Below are positions 18,244-26,536 of a DNA stretch of 37,957 bases, piece after piece. Made by a program: the position numbers and the translations under genes. Position 1 is the stretch's first letter. Each line of letters begins with the position of its first letter. The notes below the pieces were generated by a model, which did not search any database, had not been told where the DNA came from, and was given only the letters and a program-made list of their open reading frames with translations. This DNA comes from Cyanobacteria bacterium SIG31 (GTDB taxonomy: Bacteria > Cyanobacteriota > Vampirovibrionia > Gastranaerophilales > Gastranaerophilaceae): contig SUTX01000006.1 in assembly GCA_015152465.1 (NCBI GenBank), positions 1-37,957 of the forward strand, given 5' to 3'.

Positions 18244-18480
18244 TTATCCAAAAGCAAGAGTTCGACCATTTCTATTATGACCTGCTTGTGGTGGATAAGA
18301 AATTTGCGAACCTATACCTAAATTTTGGTTGATGCCCTCATAATTACCAGAGAATAAGTTTCCATTTGAAATCTCTGTAGTAGGAGTAAACTCCGCAGGA
18401 GGAGGTGTTTGAATACCACCAACTTTTGTTGGTTGCATAGTATACCAGTTTTTCAAGTTTTGTAAATCAACTGCGCCCAT
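18244..18480 (-). CDS. Small 78-aa protein, unknown
   Basis: No family recognised. The protein is MGAVDLQNLKNWYTMQP..., rich in Gly, Pro, Asn and Thr, with no membrane segment or signal peptide, and is probably disordered after residue 20. It is likely real: ATG has AGGT ten bases upstream and a strong terminator begins 17 bases past the stop, giving a compact monocistronic unit. Confidence 0.7.
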   Translation of the reverse strand: MGAVDLQNLKNWYTMQPTKVGGIQTPPPAEFTPTTEISNGNLFSGNYEGINQNLGIGSQISYPPQAGHNRNGRTLAFG

Positions 18481-18614
18481 AAATATACCTGTTTCTGTCT
18501 ATACATATATATAAAGTCTTTTAAATTAGAAAAATTGCTACTGTTACAAATTTTGTTACAAAAATTAATCTATTCCTTTCCTTTATCGGAAAAAGGTTAG
18601 AGTATGGGCTTTTA

Positions 18615-18623
18615 TGTTATAAT
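18615..18623 (+). promoter_or_regulatory. Extended -10 abutting ldcA ATG (leaderless)
   Basis: TGTTATAAT with the hexamer TATAAT at 18618-18623. Six bases separate it from ATG 18630, so transcription should begin at the start codon. There is no ribosome binding site and no clear -35. Confidence 0.6.
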
Positions 18624-18629
18624 ACTTCT

Positions 18630-19469
18630 ATGATTAAACAAGGCGATACAATCGGAATAATAGCTTTAGGTGGTAATTGTGAACAATCGCTTGTTGAAAA
18701 AGCTATTCAAAACATCGAAGCTCTCGGGTTTAAGGTTAAAATATCTGAGAATATCTATAATCAAGAACGCTATTTAGCAGGTTCGGACGAGAGTAAATTA
18801 AAAGCTCTTTACGAGTTTTTCCAGGATCCTGAAATAAAGCTTATACTAAATGCCCGTGGTGGTTATGGTTCGGTTCGTTTAATCAATAAAATAAATTATG
18901 AAATTATAAAATCTAATCCAAAACCTTTCTGTGGATTTTCTGATATAACAGCTTTACTCTTGATGTTTTATAAAAAATGTGGACTCATGACTTATCATGG
19001 ACCTATGGCGAGTTCGGATTTTGCCCAATTAAGCGGTTTTACACAAAATGCATTTTTCAAAGCTATCAACGATGAGCATTTAGAATATACTGGTACTAAA
19101 ACTTACATAGAGGGGGGAGCAGAGGGTATCCTTTGGGGAGGCAATCTTTCCACTGTTGTTTCGCTTTGTGGACAGGATTTTATTCCTGATGGGGATTTTA
19201 TCTTTTTTGCTGAAGATTTAAATGAGCCAGTTTATAAAATTGATAAAATGTTTACACAATTATTTAATATTGGAAAATTTAGCAAACATTGCAAGGGAAT
19301 CGTTTTAGGAGATTTTTTAAATGTTGATAATGGTGAGTGGCTGGAGGAATTGTTTTATTCATTTATGCTACCAACGGTTGGCGGTTTCAAAATTACACAC
19401 GAAAAAGAAAAAATAACGCTTCCTATAGGGAAATTAGCAACGATAAAAAATGGGGTTTTAAAAGTATAA
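18630..19469 (+). CDS. ldcA: LD-carboxypeptidase, peptidase family S66
   Basis: A 279-aa cytoplasmic serine peptidase that removes the terminal D-Ala from tetrapeptide muropeptides during wall recycling. The N-terminal domain has NARGGYGSVRLI and the nucleophile elbow GFSDITAL (Ser104). The C-terminal domain supplies the Glu (AEDLNEPVYKIDKMFTQL) and His (KITHEKEKITLPIG) of the Ser-His-Glu triad. All are intact and the length is normal. The mRNA is probably leaderless. Its stop overlaps the terminator of the convergent SRP RNA gene. Confidence 0.93.
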   Translation: MIKQGDTIGIIALGGNCEQSLVEKAIQNIEALGFKVKISENIYNQERYLAGSDESKLKALYEFFQDPEIKLILNARGGYGSVRLINKINYEIIKSNPKPFCGFSDITALLLMFYKKCGLMTYHGPMASSDFAQLSGFTQNAFFKAINDEHLEYTGTKTYIEGGAEGILWGGNLSTVVSLCGQDFIPDGDFIFFAEDLNEPVYKIDKMFTQLFNIGKFSKHCKGIVLGDFLNVDNGEWLEELFYSFMLPTVGGFKITHEKEKITLPIGKLATIKNGVLKV

Positions 19470-19730
19470 AAACCGTACCACTACCTATCGAAATAGTGAA
19501 AATTTGTTTCAATATTTATGGCCTACTTTTTAGAGGTACAATACCCGCAAGGATTATCTTAGTGCTGCTATGTTTCCATCCTGACACGGTTCGATAGCTT
19601 ACGCCACTATATTCTAAACTATCAACAGTCATAAATACATCGGCAAATTTCCAATACCCCTCACAGTAGGCTCTGCCCCTCGCAAAAGCGTTCGAGTCGA
19701 GAGATCCGCTAAGTCCCCGGGGAGTACGGT
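19468..19730 (-). ncRNA. ffs: SRP RNA, large Alu-containing form
   Basis: About 263 nt on the minus strand. The universally conserved domain IV is at about 19562-19592, reading GAACCGUGUCAGGAUGG then AAACAUAGCAGCACUAAG: the GUCAGG side, a GGAA-type tetraloop and the AGCAGC side bound by Ffh. The 5' and 3' ends pair perfectly (ACCGUAC at 19724-19730 with GUACGGU at 19472-19478), and the 3' end runs into a U tract. The length and 5' domain match the large SRP RNA with Alu domain, as in Bacillus, and not 4.5S RNA. Promoter boxes fit the 5' end. The RNA targets nascent membrane proteins to the membrane with Ffh. The ends are inferred from pairing, not mapped. Confidence 0.92.
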
Positions 19731-19736
19731 AGGTAC

Positions 19737-19765
19737 AGTTTAGCACAAAAACATATATCTAGCAA
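19737..19765 (-). promoter_or_regulatory. SRP RNA promoter
   Basis: On the minus strand, TTGCTA (19760-19765), 17-base spacer, TAAACT (19737-19742), then six bases to the predicted first base of the RNA. The position agrees with the 5' end deduced from terminal pairing. Confidence 0.65.
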
Positions 19766-19806
19766 AATTTATTTTTATAGGTTTTGTTTAATTTTGTAGG
19801 TGCTAT

Positions 19807-20385
19807 ATGTTAACGTTTAAAGCTCAATTAATCCATCCAATAAAAGTTCAAAAGCTAGGTATTGATAAAAGGTACCATGATGATCAAGCTTCTTTTGTTG
19901 AGCTAAACCCTAAAGATATGCATGATAAACTATGTCTAAATGAAGTAAATAGACATTGGGAAAATGCAACATCCCTAGCGAGTGATATCGCAAAAGATTT
20001 AAACAAAGACTCTGAGAAAGAAGTTTGCGAAATTGATAAAAGATATTTTGCTTTAACTATGCAAAAAGATGATTTTAGAAATCTAGATTATAAACAGATT
20101 TTGGGGGTAGTAAATATTATAGAGATTGCTAGTACCTTAAATCATCTCAAGTTTTTACAAGTAGAACCATCTTGTAATTATGGGCAAAAAAAACGTAAAT
20201 TTAAAGATATAGGTAAGGGTATTATAGATTCATTGAAGCTTTTGTTTCCATCAAGAGATATAACGCTAGAAGCTTTGGATTCTAGTATTAATTTTTATAA
20301 GAAGAATGGTTTTAAGGTGGTTAGTCCATTTGGAGATATGAGATATTCTCCTAATAACATTCCTAAATTTAGCCCGAAGATTTAG
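19807..20385 (+). CDS. Divergent GNAT-fold acetyltransferase-like protein
   Basis: A 192-aa protein. Residues about 90-180 resemble the core of a GNAT N-acetyltransferase. A central strand (HLKFLQVEPSCNYG) is followed by the acetyl-CoA loop KDIGKGIIDSL (pattern R/K-x-x-G-x-G), the strand ITLEAL and the terminal FYKKNGFKVV, a GNAT hallmark. Residues 1-85 are unlike known GNATs. The N-terminus MLTFKAQ resembles the short basic/aromatic start of the 11754 protein. The substrate is unknown. It overlaps the convergent YihY-family gene by 17 bases. AGGTG is the only ribosome-site candidate. Confidence 0.65.
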   Translation: MLTFKAQLIHPIKVQKLGIDKRYHDDQASFVELNPKDMHDKLCLNEVNRHWENATSLASDIAKDLNKDSEKEVCEIDKRYFALTMQKDDFRNLDYKQILGVVNIIEIASTLNHLKFLQVEPSCNYGQKKRKFKDIGKGIIDSLKLLFPSRDITLEALDSSINFYKKNGFKVVSPFGDMRYSPNNIPKFSPKI

Positions 20386-21268
20386 CTTCTCGTATAGCGA
20401 GTAATTCTTCTTTCCTTTCTAATTTTTCGTAAAGTTGAGAATTTATCTCTCCACCGATAAGTATAAGGATAGAAGTGTAGTACAACCACATCATCATAAT
20501 TGCAAATCCTGCAATGGTTCCATACACAAAATTGTATGTGTGTAAGTTGTTAACATATATAGAGAAACCGTATGAACCAAGCAGCCAAGATATGCAGAAA
20601 AATATTGTTCCAGGCAATGCACTATGGCGTCTAAGTCTCTCTTGTCCTGTTAAATCAGGTAAAATGTAGTAACTTAAATACGCAAGAATGAATAGTGTCA
20701 AAAATGCTACTGGCCAACGTACAAATAACAGAATGTTAGCTAAGTGTTGAGTCATTCCAATATATGTAACTAAAAACTTAATAATAACTTTACCAAAGAC
20801 AATAAGAGTAATGCTTAAAAATAAAATCAATGTATGTACACATACCATAACAAGAGCTAAGAGTCTGGAATAGAAAAAGTTTCTGGTTTCTTTTACTTTA
20901 TACGCTCTATTTAGCCCTTTAGCAACAATAGCCATTGTATTTGTTGATAAAAATAATGTTATAGCAAAACCTATTACGGCAACAATTCCGCTTTTTGAAT
21001 AGAAGAAAATCTCATTTAAAACTGTATGTATAACATTCATTGCATCTGACGGTATGATATTTTGCATAAAATACAAGATTGGATTCATAAAAGAATGTTT
21101 GCCAATCCAACCGAACAACGCTGTTAAAAACAACATAAAAGGACATATGCCGATACACAGCATGAACCCCATTTCTGAAGCCATTCCAAAGAAATCATTC
21201 TCTACAACAGATTGAATGATGCTTTTGATGGTTTTTATTTTATTTTTGATTGTTAGCTTAATATTCAC
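20369..21268 (-). CDS. YihY/BrkB-family membrane protein
   Basis: A 299-aa inner-membrane protein with six probable transmembrane helices, including FMLCIGICPFMLFLTALFGW, IVAVIGFAITLFLSTNTMAI and FVYGTIAGFAIMMMWLYYTS. The TALFGWIG start region and the YGTIAGFAIMMMWLYYTSILILIGGEIN block are typical of YihY (formerly annotated RNase BN, incorrectly). The function of the family is unsettled. Its ATG overlaps the nrnA stop by four bases, so it is translated from the same mRNA. Confidence 0.92.
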   Translation of the reverse strand: MNIKLTIKNKIKTIKSIIQSVVENDFFGMASEMGFMLCIGICPFMLFLTALFGWIGKHSFMNPILYFMQNIIPSDAMNVIHTVLNEIFFYSKSGIVAVIGFAITLFLSTNTMAIVAKGLNRAYKVKETRNFFYSRLLALVMVCVHTLILFLSITLIVFGKVIIKFLVTYIGMTQHLANILLFVRWPVAFLTLFILAYLSYYILPDLTGQERLRRHSALPGTIFFCISWLLGSYGFSIYVNNLHTYNFVYGTIAGFAIMMMWLYYTSILILIGGEINSQLYEKLERKEELLAIREAKSSG

Positions 21269-22212
21269 AATTTAATCTCTTTCAATAATTTGTTAATAGA
21301 ATCTTTTACAGAAGCTTTTATAGTGCATCCTGCTGCAAAAGTATGCCCGCCTCCATTAAATTTTTCACAAATTTTTGCCACATCAACTTTTTTACTTCGC
21401 ATGGATACTTTTGTCAACTTTGATTCAACTTCTTTTACAACAAAAGAAACCTCAGTTGAATCAATAGCTCGTAGTGTTTCTGCTATACCATCTGTATAGT
21501 CATCTCCTGCATTAAATTTTTCTAAGTCTTTTTTGTAAACGGTTGTGTATACAATTTTATTGTCGTTTATAAATTCAGCTTTATTGACACAATAGTTTTG
21601 AAACATGACAAGATTTTTGGTCTTTGATTCATAACACAGTTTGTACAACTTATTAGGATTAGCTCCTTTTTCTACTAATTCTGCTGCAGCTCGTAAAGAG
21701 TTAGGTGTGGTGTTTTCAAATCTGAAATTACCAGTGTCTGTCATTATTGCAGTATAAAGACAAACAGCCATGTCTTCATTTATTTCCCAAGCATTTCTTT
21801 TGAAATAGTTATATAAAACTTCACCACAGGAGCTGGCTTCTGGTTCAATAATATTATAATCACCGTAAGCCGGATTTGTTTTATGGTGGTCTATGTTAAT
21901 TTTGACTTTGGCTTTGTCAAAAAATATTTTGGCATCCCTAACTCTTTCAATAGAAGCTACATCCAAAGCTATTACTAAATCATAAACTAGTGATTGATCA
22001 AAATATCTTTGAGCAGAATTTATGTTTGGTAAAAAATTATAATTAAATGGAATGTTTGAAACAACCGACATATCAGCTTTTTTCTTATATTTACTTAGTA
22101 TTGCAGAATACAAAGCACACATAGAACCTAATGTATCCCCATCAGGGTTTACATGGCTTAATAATAGTATCTTTTTCGATTGTTTTATGATATCATCTAA
22201 GTTACATTCCAT
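21265..22212 (-). CDS. nrnA: DHH/DHHA1 phosphoesterase, NrnA-like
   Basis: A 315-aa DHH-family enzyme that degrades nano-RNA and 3'-phosphoadenosine 5'-phosphate, or cyclic dinucleotide products in some homologues. The metal ligands are visible: HVNPDGD (Asp24, Asp26), ALDVAS (Asp84), INIDHHKTN (108-110) and TDTGNFRF. The C-terminal DHHA1 domain has GGGHTFAAGC, the substrate-binding glycine motif. Length fits NrnA. It is divergent from dciA, with its start only 27 bases away. The promoter abuts the ATG, predicting a leaderless mRNA, and the -35 lies inside dciA. Confidence 0.92.
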   Translation of the reverse strand: MECNLDDIIKQSKKILLLSHVNPDGDTLGSMCALYSAILSKYKKKADMSVVSNIPFNYNFLPNINSAQRYFDQSLVYDLVIALDVASIERVRDAKIFFDKAKVKINIDHHKTNPAYGDYNIIEPEASSCGEVLYNYFKRNAWEINEDMAVCLYTAIMTDTGNFRFENTTPNSLRAAAELVEKGANPNKLYKLCYESKTKNLVMFQNYCVNKAEFINDNKIVYTTVYKKDLEKFNAGDDYTDGIAETLRAIDSTEVSFVVKEVESKLTKVSMRSKKVDVAKICEKFNGGGHTFAAGCTIKASVKDSINKLLKEIKL

Positions 22213-22218
22213 TCTGAC

Positions 22219-22247
22219 AGCATACCATAAAGGGATTAAATGAGCAA
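22219..22247 (-). promoter_or_regulatory. nrnA promoter abutting ATG (leaderless)
   Basis: On the minus strand, TTGCTC (22242-22247), 17-base spacer, extended -10 TGGTATGCT (hexamer 22219-22224), then six bases to ATG 22212. The -35 lies inside the first codons of the divergent dciA. Confidence 0.6.
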
Positions 22248-22569
22248 AGTTCTCTATACAGATTTTGAAGGAGTAGAAGACATCATTGGTTCAATGATGG
22301 ATAATCCTCATTTAAAAAAAGCTATTACCAGAACTAATTTGTATACGTTTTGGAATAGTATTTTGCCTGAAAAATTCAAAAACAAATCAAAACCGTTCGG
22401 TATGTTACCTGGCGGTACAATGACTATAGCATGCCAAAATCCAGTTGTGGCTCAAGAATTAAGCTTGCATAAAATTATGTTACTTAAAAAATTTGAACCT
22501 TATGCGAAAAGTTTAAAAATGCGTGTTGTTGATATGAAATTTGACCCTAAACGTTGGAGCGAGGATTAA
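22240..22569 (+). CDS. dciA: DciA-family (DUF721) DnaB helicase loader
   Basis: A 109-aa DUF721 protein. DciA is the ancestral bacterial factor that loads the replicative helicase DnaB, widespread where DnaC/DnaI is absent. The KH-like core is seen in TFWNSILPEKFKNKSKPFGMLPGGTM, TIACQNPVVAQELSLHKIMLL and the final MRVVDMKF strand. The C-terminus is short. AGGG precedes ATG. A hairpin begins at the stop codon, and secA follows under its own promoter. Confidence 0.85.
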   Translation: MSKVLYTDFEGVEDIIGSMMDNPHLKKAITRTNLYTFWNSILPEKFKNKSKPFGMLPGGTMTIACQNPVVAQELSLHKIMLLKKFEPYAKSLKMRVVDMKFDPKRWSED

Positions 22570-22587
22570 GGATATTTGCGTATCCTT
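22568..22587 (+). terminator. Probable dciA terminator hairpin
   Basis: The perfect stem AAGGATA/TATCCTT has a six-base loop and begins within the dciA stop codon. It lacks a T tract, so it may slow polymerase or protect the 3' end without giving efficient intrinsic termination. Confidence 0.4.
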
Positions 22588-22602
22588 AATAAACAAGTAT
22601 TT

Positions 22603-22628
22603 TACGTCAAAATCTATATTTTGACGTA
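22603..22628. other. Perfect 11-bp palindrome upstream of secA
   Basis: TACGTCAAAAT and ATTTTGACGTA flank a CTAT loop, with no mismatch. It lies about 55 bases upstream of the secA -10 box, so it could be an operator or a transcript hairpin. No T tract follows. Confidence 0.6.
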
Positions 22629-22683
22629 TAGTTTGCCCGATTAAGCTATTTTTGATAAAAATTAAAAAAAATCAATATGTTTG

Positions 22684-22692
22684 TGTTAAAAT
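22684..22692 (+). promoter_or_regulatory. secA extended -10 promoter
   Basis: TGTTAAAAT (hexamer 22687-22692). The leader is about 18 bases and carries GGAGAGGA six bases before ATG 22717. A very similar -10 context is found at 30843. Confidence 0.55.
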
Positions 22693-22716
22693 TGTTTTAA
22701 TTGGAGAGGATATGTA

Positions 22717-25362
22717 ATGATTAGTTTTTTATTAAAAATGTTGGGTGATCCTAACGAAAAAAAAGTTAAAAATATAATGGGGGTTATTGATCACATTAAT
22801 TCTCTTGAACCAGAATTTGAGAAACTTACGGATGATGAACTAAGAGCTAAAACCGATGAGTTTAAGGCTATTTTGGCAAAACGACCAACATCTGATAATG
22901 AAAAAGCTGATAGAATTTTAGAAAAACAAGCTCTTGATAAGATTTTACCTGAAGCATTTGCAACTGTTAGGGAAGCTGGTAAACGTGTACTTAACATGCG
23001 TCACTTCGATGTGCAACTTATTGGTGCATACTTCTTGCATAATGGGCATATTGCAGAGATGAGGACTGGTGAGGGTAAAACTCTTGTAGCAACTCTTGCT
23101 GCATATCTAAATGCACTTACTGGTAAAGGTGTTCACGTTGTAACAGTAAATGATTATCTGGCAAAACGTGATAGTGAATGGATGGGACAAATCTATAAGT
23201 TTTTAGGTTTAACTGTTGGTGTAATCCTTTCAAATCAGCACGATGCTGAAGAATTTAATCGAAAACGTGCAGCGTATGCCTGTGATATTACTTATGGTAC
23301 TAACAATGAATTTGGATTTGATTATTTGAGAGATAACATGGCTGCATCAAAAGATGCTCTTGTCCAAAGACCATACAACTATGCAATTATCGACGAGGTT
23401 GACAGTATTTTAATAGATGAAGCTCGTACTCCACTTATTATCAGCGGTCGTGTTGAAAAATCTGCAGACACATATACTTTAATGGCAAAAGTTGCACCAC
23501 AATTAGAAAAAAATAAAGATTATGAAGTTGATGAAAAAAATAAAAATGTTATTCTTACAGAAGATGGTATCGATAGAGCACAAGAAATAATCGGGTGTAA
23601 AGATTTATTCGATATAAATACTCAACATGCTCACGATTTATTAAATGCGCTAAAAGCAAAAGAGTTATTTATTAAAGATACTGATTATGTTGTTAAAGAT
23701 GGCGAAATCATGATCGTTGATGAATTTACGGGTCGTTTAATGCCAGGCCGTCGTTGGTCCGATGGGCTTCATCAAGCCATTGAAGCTAAAGAAAATGTTG
23801 AGATTCAAGACGAAACTCAAACTTTAGCAAGCATTACATTCCAAAACCTATTCAGATTATATCCTAAATTATCTGGTATGACTGGTACTGCAATGACTGA
23901 AGAAGCTGAATTTGGAAAGATATATAACCTAGAAGTAACTTCTATTCCAACAAACAGAAACGATATTCGTGTTGATAATCCTGATGTTATTTATAAAACT
24001 GAAAAAGGAAAATATGATGCTGTTGTTGAAGATATCATAGAGCAAAATAAAATTGGTCGTCCAGTTCTTGTAGGTACGATAAGTATTGAAAAATCTGAAT
24101 ACATTTCTGCATTATTGAAGAAAAAAGGTGTTAAGCATAATGTGTTAAATGCCAAGCAGCATGAAAGGGAAGCTTATATTATTGCTCAAGCTGGTAGAGT
24201 AGGTGCTGTTACTATTGCAACCAATATGGCCGGTCGTGGTACTGATATTCTGCTTGGTGGTAATGCTGAGTATCTGGCAAAAGAAGAACTAGAGAAGAAT
24301 CGTGTTACACACAACACACCTAATTATGAAGAATTGAAAAATAAAGCTCTTGAAAGAGCTCAAAAAATAACAGAAGAAGAACATGCAAAGGTTGTAGAAT
24401 TAGGTGGGCTACATGTTATCGGAACTGAAAGACACGAATCTCGTCGTATTGATAACCAACTTAGAGGTCGTGCAGCACGTCAAGGCGATCCAGGTTCTAC
24501 AAGATTTTTCTTATCTCTACAAGATAATCTTATGAGAATTTTTGGTGGTGACAAAATTACAGCATTAATGACAATGCTTAATGTTGATGAAACTATGGCT
24601 ATTGAATCATCTTTAATAACTCGACAAATTCAGTCTGCGCAGAAAAAAGTAGAAACATATCATTTTGATATTCGTAAAAACGTACTTCAATATGATGACG
24701 TTATGAATATTCAAAGAGAAAAGTTCTATGCTCAACGTAGAAAAGTTCTTCAGGGTAAAAACCTAAACGAAGATATTAAATACATGATTGATAAAGAAAT
24801 CGATAGACTTTTAAAAAGCTATATTGCACCTGAAATGAGCCCAGAAGAATATATTCCTGCAGATTTAGAAACTCTTATAAAAGAACTTCATTCTAATATT
24901 CCTCAGCTTTCATTTATTGGTATAGATGATATTAAAGGATACAGATTTAATCGTATTTATGATTCATTGCGTGACGCTGCACAAAAAGCATACAAAGAAC
25001 ATGAAGAAGAAATTATTAATTTTTATAATTCAATTATGGAACAGTACGATGCAGATGCTACAAGACAAGAGCTTTTTGTTGACGATAATATTATGAGAAG
25101 CTTAGAAAGAGACGTTCTTTTAAGAGTTGTAGATAATCAATGGATCGACCACTTACATAATATTGATATGCTTAAAGAGGGTATTGGATTAAGAGCTTAT
25201 GGGCAAAAAGATCCTTTAATAGAATACAAAAAAGAAGCTTATGATTTATTCAATAAAATGATGGCTGAAATTCAAAGCAATACAGTTCGTTACATTTTTA
25301 GAGCTAAATTTGGAATTCAATTTGTATCAGATGACGGGGTTGAAATTATAGATCAAAAATAG
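22717..25362 (+). CDS. secA: Preprotein translocase ATPase SecA
   Basis: An 881-aa motor of the Sec pathway that pushes unfolded preproteins through SecYEG. Walker A is MRTGEGKT (Lys121), Walker B DEVDSILIDEARTPLIISG, LSGMTGTAMTE is in the NBD1/PPXD junction area, and NBD2 carries NMAGRGTDILLGG and the RIDNQLRGRAARQGDPG arginine finger region. The helical scaffold and wing follow. The extreme C-terminal zinc-binding (CxC) tail used to bind SecB is missing; the protein ends FVSDDGVEIIDQK. A strong GGAGAGG site precedes ATG. Confidence 0.98.
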   Translation: MISFLLKMLGDPNEKKVKNIMGVIDHINSLEPEFEKLTDDELRAKTDEFKAILAKRPTSDNEKADRILEKQALDKILPEAFATVREAGKRVLNMRHFDVQLIGAYFLHNGHIAEMRTGEGKTLVATLAAYLNALTGKGVHVVTVNDYLAKRDSEWMGQIYKFLGLTVGVILSNQHDAEEFNRKRAAYACDITYGTNNEFGFDYLRDNMAASKDALVQRPYNYAIIDEVDSILIDEARTPLIISGRVEKSADTYTLMAKVAPQLEKNKDYEVDEKNKNVILTEDGIDRAQEIIGCKDLFDINTQHAHDLLNALKAKELFIKDTDYVVKDGEIMIVDEFTGRLMPGRRWSDGLHQAIEAKENVEIQDETQTLASITFQNLFRLYPKLSGMTGTAMTEEAEFGKIYNLEVTSIPTNRNDIRVDNPDVIYKTEKGKYDAVVEDIIEQNKIGRPVLVGTISIEKSEYISALLKKKGVKHNVLNAKQHEREAYIIAQAGRVGAVTIATNMAGRGTDILLGGNAEYLAKEELEKNRVTHNTPNYEELKNKALERAQKITEEEHAKVVELGGLHVIGTERHESRRIDNQLRGRAARQGDPGSTRFFLSLQDNLMRIFGGDKITALMTMLNVDETMAIESSLITRQIQSAQKKVETYHFDIRKNVLQYDDVMNIQREKFYAQRRKVLQGKNLNEDIKYMIDKEIDRLLKSYIAPEMSPEEYIPADLETLIKELHSNIPQLSFIGIDDIKGYRFNRIYDSLRDAAQKAYKEHEEEIINFYNSIMEQYDADATRQELFVDDNIMRSLERDVLLRVVDNQWIDHLHNIDMLKEGIGLRAYGQKDPLIEYKKEAYDLFNKMMAEIQSNTVRYIFRAKFGIQFVSDDGVEIIDQK

Positions 25363-25381
25363 TTTTTATTAGGAGAGAAGC

Positions 25382-26197
25382 ATGCTAAAAGAAACAACTA
25401 CTTTTATAGAAAAAGTTGTAAAAGAAAAATTAGGAGATTTTGTTCCAGAAATAGGTATCGTTTTAGGTTCCGGTTTGGGCGAATTGGCTGATGAGTACTG
25501 TGATTTAGCAATACCTTATTGCGAAATTCCAGGTTTTGAAGCTTCACATGTTTCAGGACACAAAAGCAGATTAGTTTTTGCAAAAATCAACGATAAAAAT
25601 GTAGTGATGATGCAAGGACGTTTCCATTACTATGAGGGACATCCTATTCAAAAAGTTGTTTTCCCGATAAAAGTCATGAAAAAACTTGGAGTTAAAACTG
25701 TAATTTTGACTAACGCTGCAGGCGGAGTCAACCCAGCTTTTAACCCATCTGATTTAATGATTATAACAGACCATATAAACCACATGAACGTTAACCCTTT
25801 AATTGGACCAAATGATGATGAAATGGGTAAAAGATTCCCTGATATGAGTGAAGTATATTCTCCAGAGTTAGTTGAAATGGTTAGAAAGACTGCCTCTAAA
25901 TTAGGAATTGATACACAAGAGGGTGTTTATATGGCTCTAACAGGACCATCTTATGAAACTCCTGCTGAGGTTCGTATGGCAAGAATAGTTGGTGCTGATG
26001 CCGTGGGAATGTCCACTGTTCCTGAAGCTATTGTTGCAAAATGGGCAGGCATGAATGTAATTGGTATTAGCTGTATATGTAACTCCGCAGCTGGGGTAAG
26101 CACAGTTGCATTATCTCACGATGACGTAATTCATGCCGCAAATATAGCAAAAGATAGATTTAAAACTTTAGTAAAAGAGGTTATTGGAAATTTATAA
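25382..26197 (+). CDS. punA: Purine nucleoside phosphorylase (trimeric, PunA type)
   Basis: A 271-aa trimeric-type PNP that converts inosine or guanosine with phosphate to base and ribose 1-phosphate. It contains IGIVLGSGLGEL (phosphate), MQGRFHYYEGH, TNAAGGVNP, and the substrate segment YMALTGPSYETPAEVRM, followed by VGMSTVPE. CNSAAG retains the Asn characteristic of 6-oxopurine-specific enzymes. AGGAGAG precedes ATG, 19 bases after secA, so cotranscription is likely. Confidence 0.95.
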   Translation: MLKETTTFIEKVVKEKLGDFVPEIGIVLGSGLGELADEYCDLAIPYCEIPGFEASHVSGHKSRLVFAKINDKNVVMMQGRFHYYEGHPIQKVVFPIKVMKKLGVKTVILTNAAGGVNPAFNPSDLMIITDHINHMNVNPLIGPNDDEMGKRFPDMSEVYSPELVEMVRKTASKLGIDTQEGVYMALTGPSYETPAEVRMARIVGADAVGMSTVPEAIVAKWAGMNVIGISCICNSAAGVSTVALSHDDVIHAANIAKDRFKTLVKEVIGNL

Positions 26198-26205
26198 TAT
26201 AAACT

Positions 26206-26277
26206 GTCATTCTGAGCTTGACTCAGAATCTATCAGTTTAATTAAATTAATAGACCCTGAATCAAGTTCAGGGTGAC
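26206..26277. repeat. GTCA...TGAC long hairpin element
   Basis: Two 28-base arms (26206-26233 and 26250-26277) flank a 16-base AT-rich loop. Arm one starts GTCATTCTGAGCTTG and arm two ends CAAGTTCAGGGTGAC. In a plus-strand transcript 22 positions pair normally, three are G-U and three mismatch. It lies between punA and rqcP on the same strand. Similar GTCA(T/C)CCTGA-type palindromes are dispersed in many bacterial genomes. A second, more decayed copy is at 2918-2994. Confidence 0.75.
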
Positions 26278-26290
26278 GAAAGAAAAATGT

Positions 26291-26536
26291 ATGAGATTAG
26301 ATAAGTTTTTGAAGGTTTCAAGATTAATAAAACGTAGAACAGTAGCAAATGCTGTTTCAGAAATGGGACGAGTATTAGTAAATGGAACTCCTGCAAAGCC
26401 AGCAAAACAGCTAAAAATCGGAGATATTATTGAAATCGAATACTCCAACCGAACAGAAAAAGTAGAAGTTCTTATTATACCAACAGGAAATGTTAGCGTA
26501 CAAGAAGCTGGTTCTTTATATAAAGAGGTTAATTAA
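26291..26536 (+). CDS. rqcP: RqcP-like S4-domain RNA-binding protein
   Basis: An 81-aa S4-domain protein of the RqcP (YabO/HslR) family, which binds 50S-peptidyl-tRNA complexes with RqcH during rescue of stalled ribosomes and Ala tailing. The sequence MRLDKFLKVSRLIKRRTVAN followed by GRVLVNGTPAKPAKQLKIGDIIEI covers the whole S4 fold. The start is set at ATG 26291, where the conserved MRLDKF begins. An in-frame GTG at 26273 lies inside the palindromic element and adds residues not found in the family. No clear ribosome site. The next gene follows with no gap. Confidence 0.9.
   Translation: MRLDKFLKVSRLIKRRTVANAVSEMGRVLVNGTPAKPAKQLKIGDIIEIEYSNRTEKVEVLIIPTGNVSVQEAGSLYKEVN

Noticed and set aside
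19681..19700. GTTCGAGTC resembling a tRNA T-loop
   Set aside because: No acceptor, anticodon or D arm nearby; the sequence is the complement of the Alu part of the SRP RNA.
19516..19746. A 76-codon open frame on the minus strand
   Set aside because: It coincides with the SRP RNA gene, including the Ffh-binding hairpin; no ribosome site.
26273..26290. GTG start extending rqcP upstream
   Set aside because: It lies inside the palindromic element and adds residues absent from the family; conserved MRLDKF begins at 26291.
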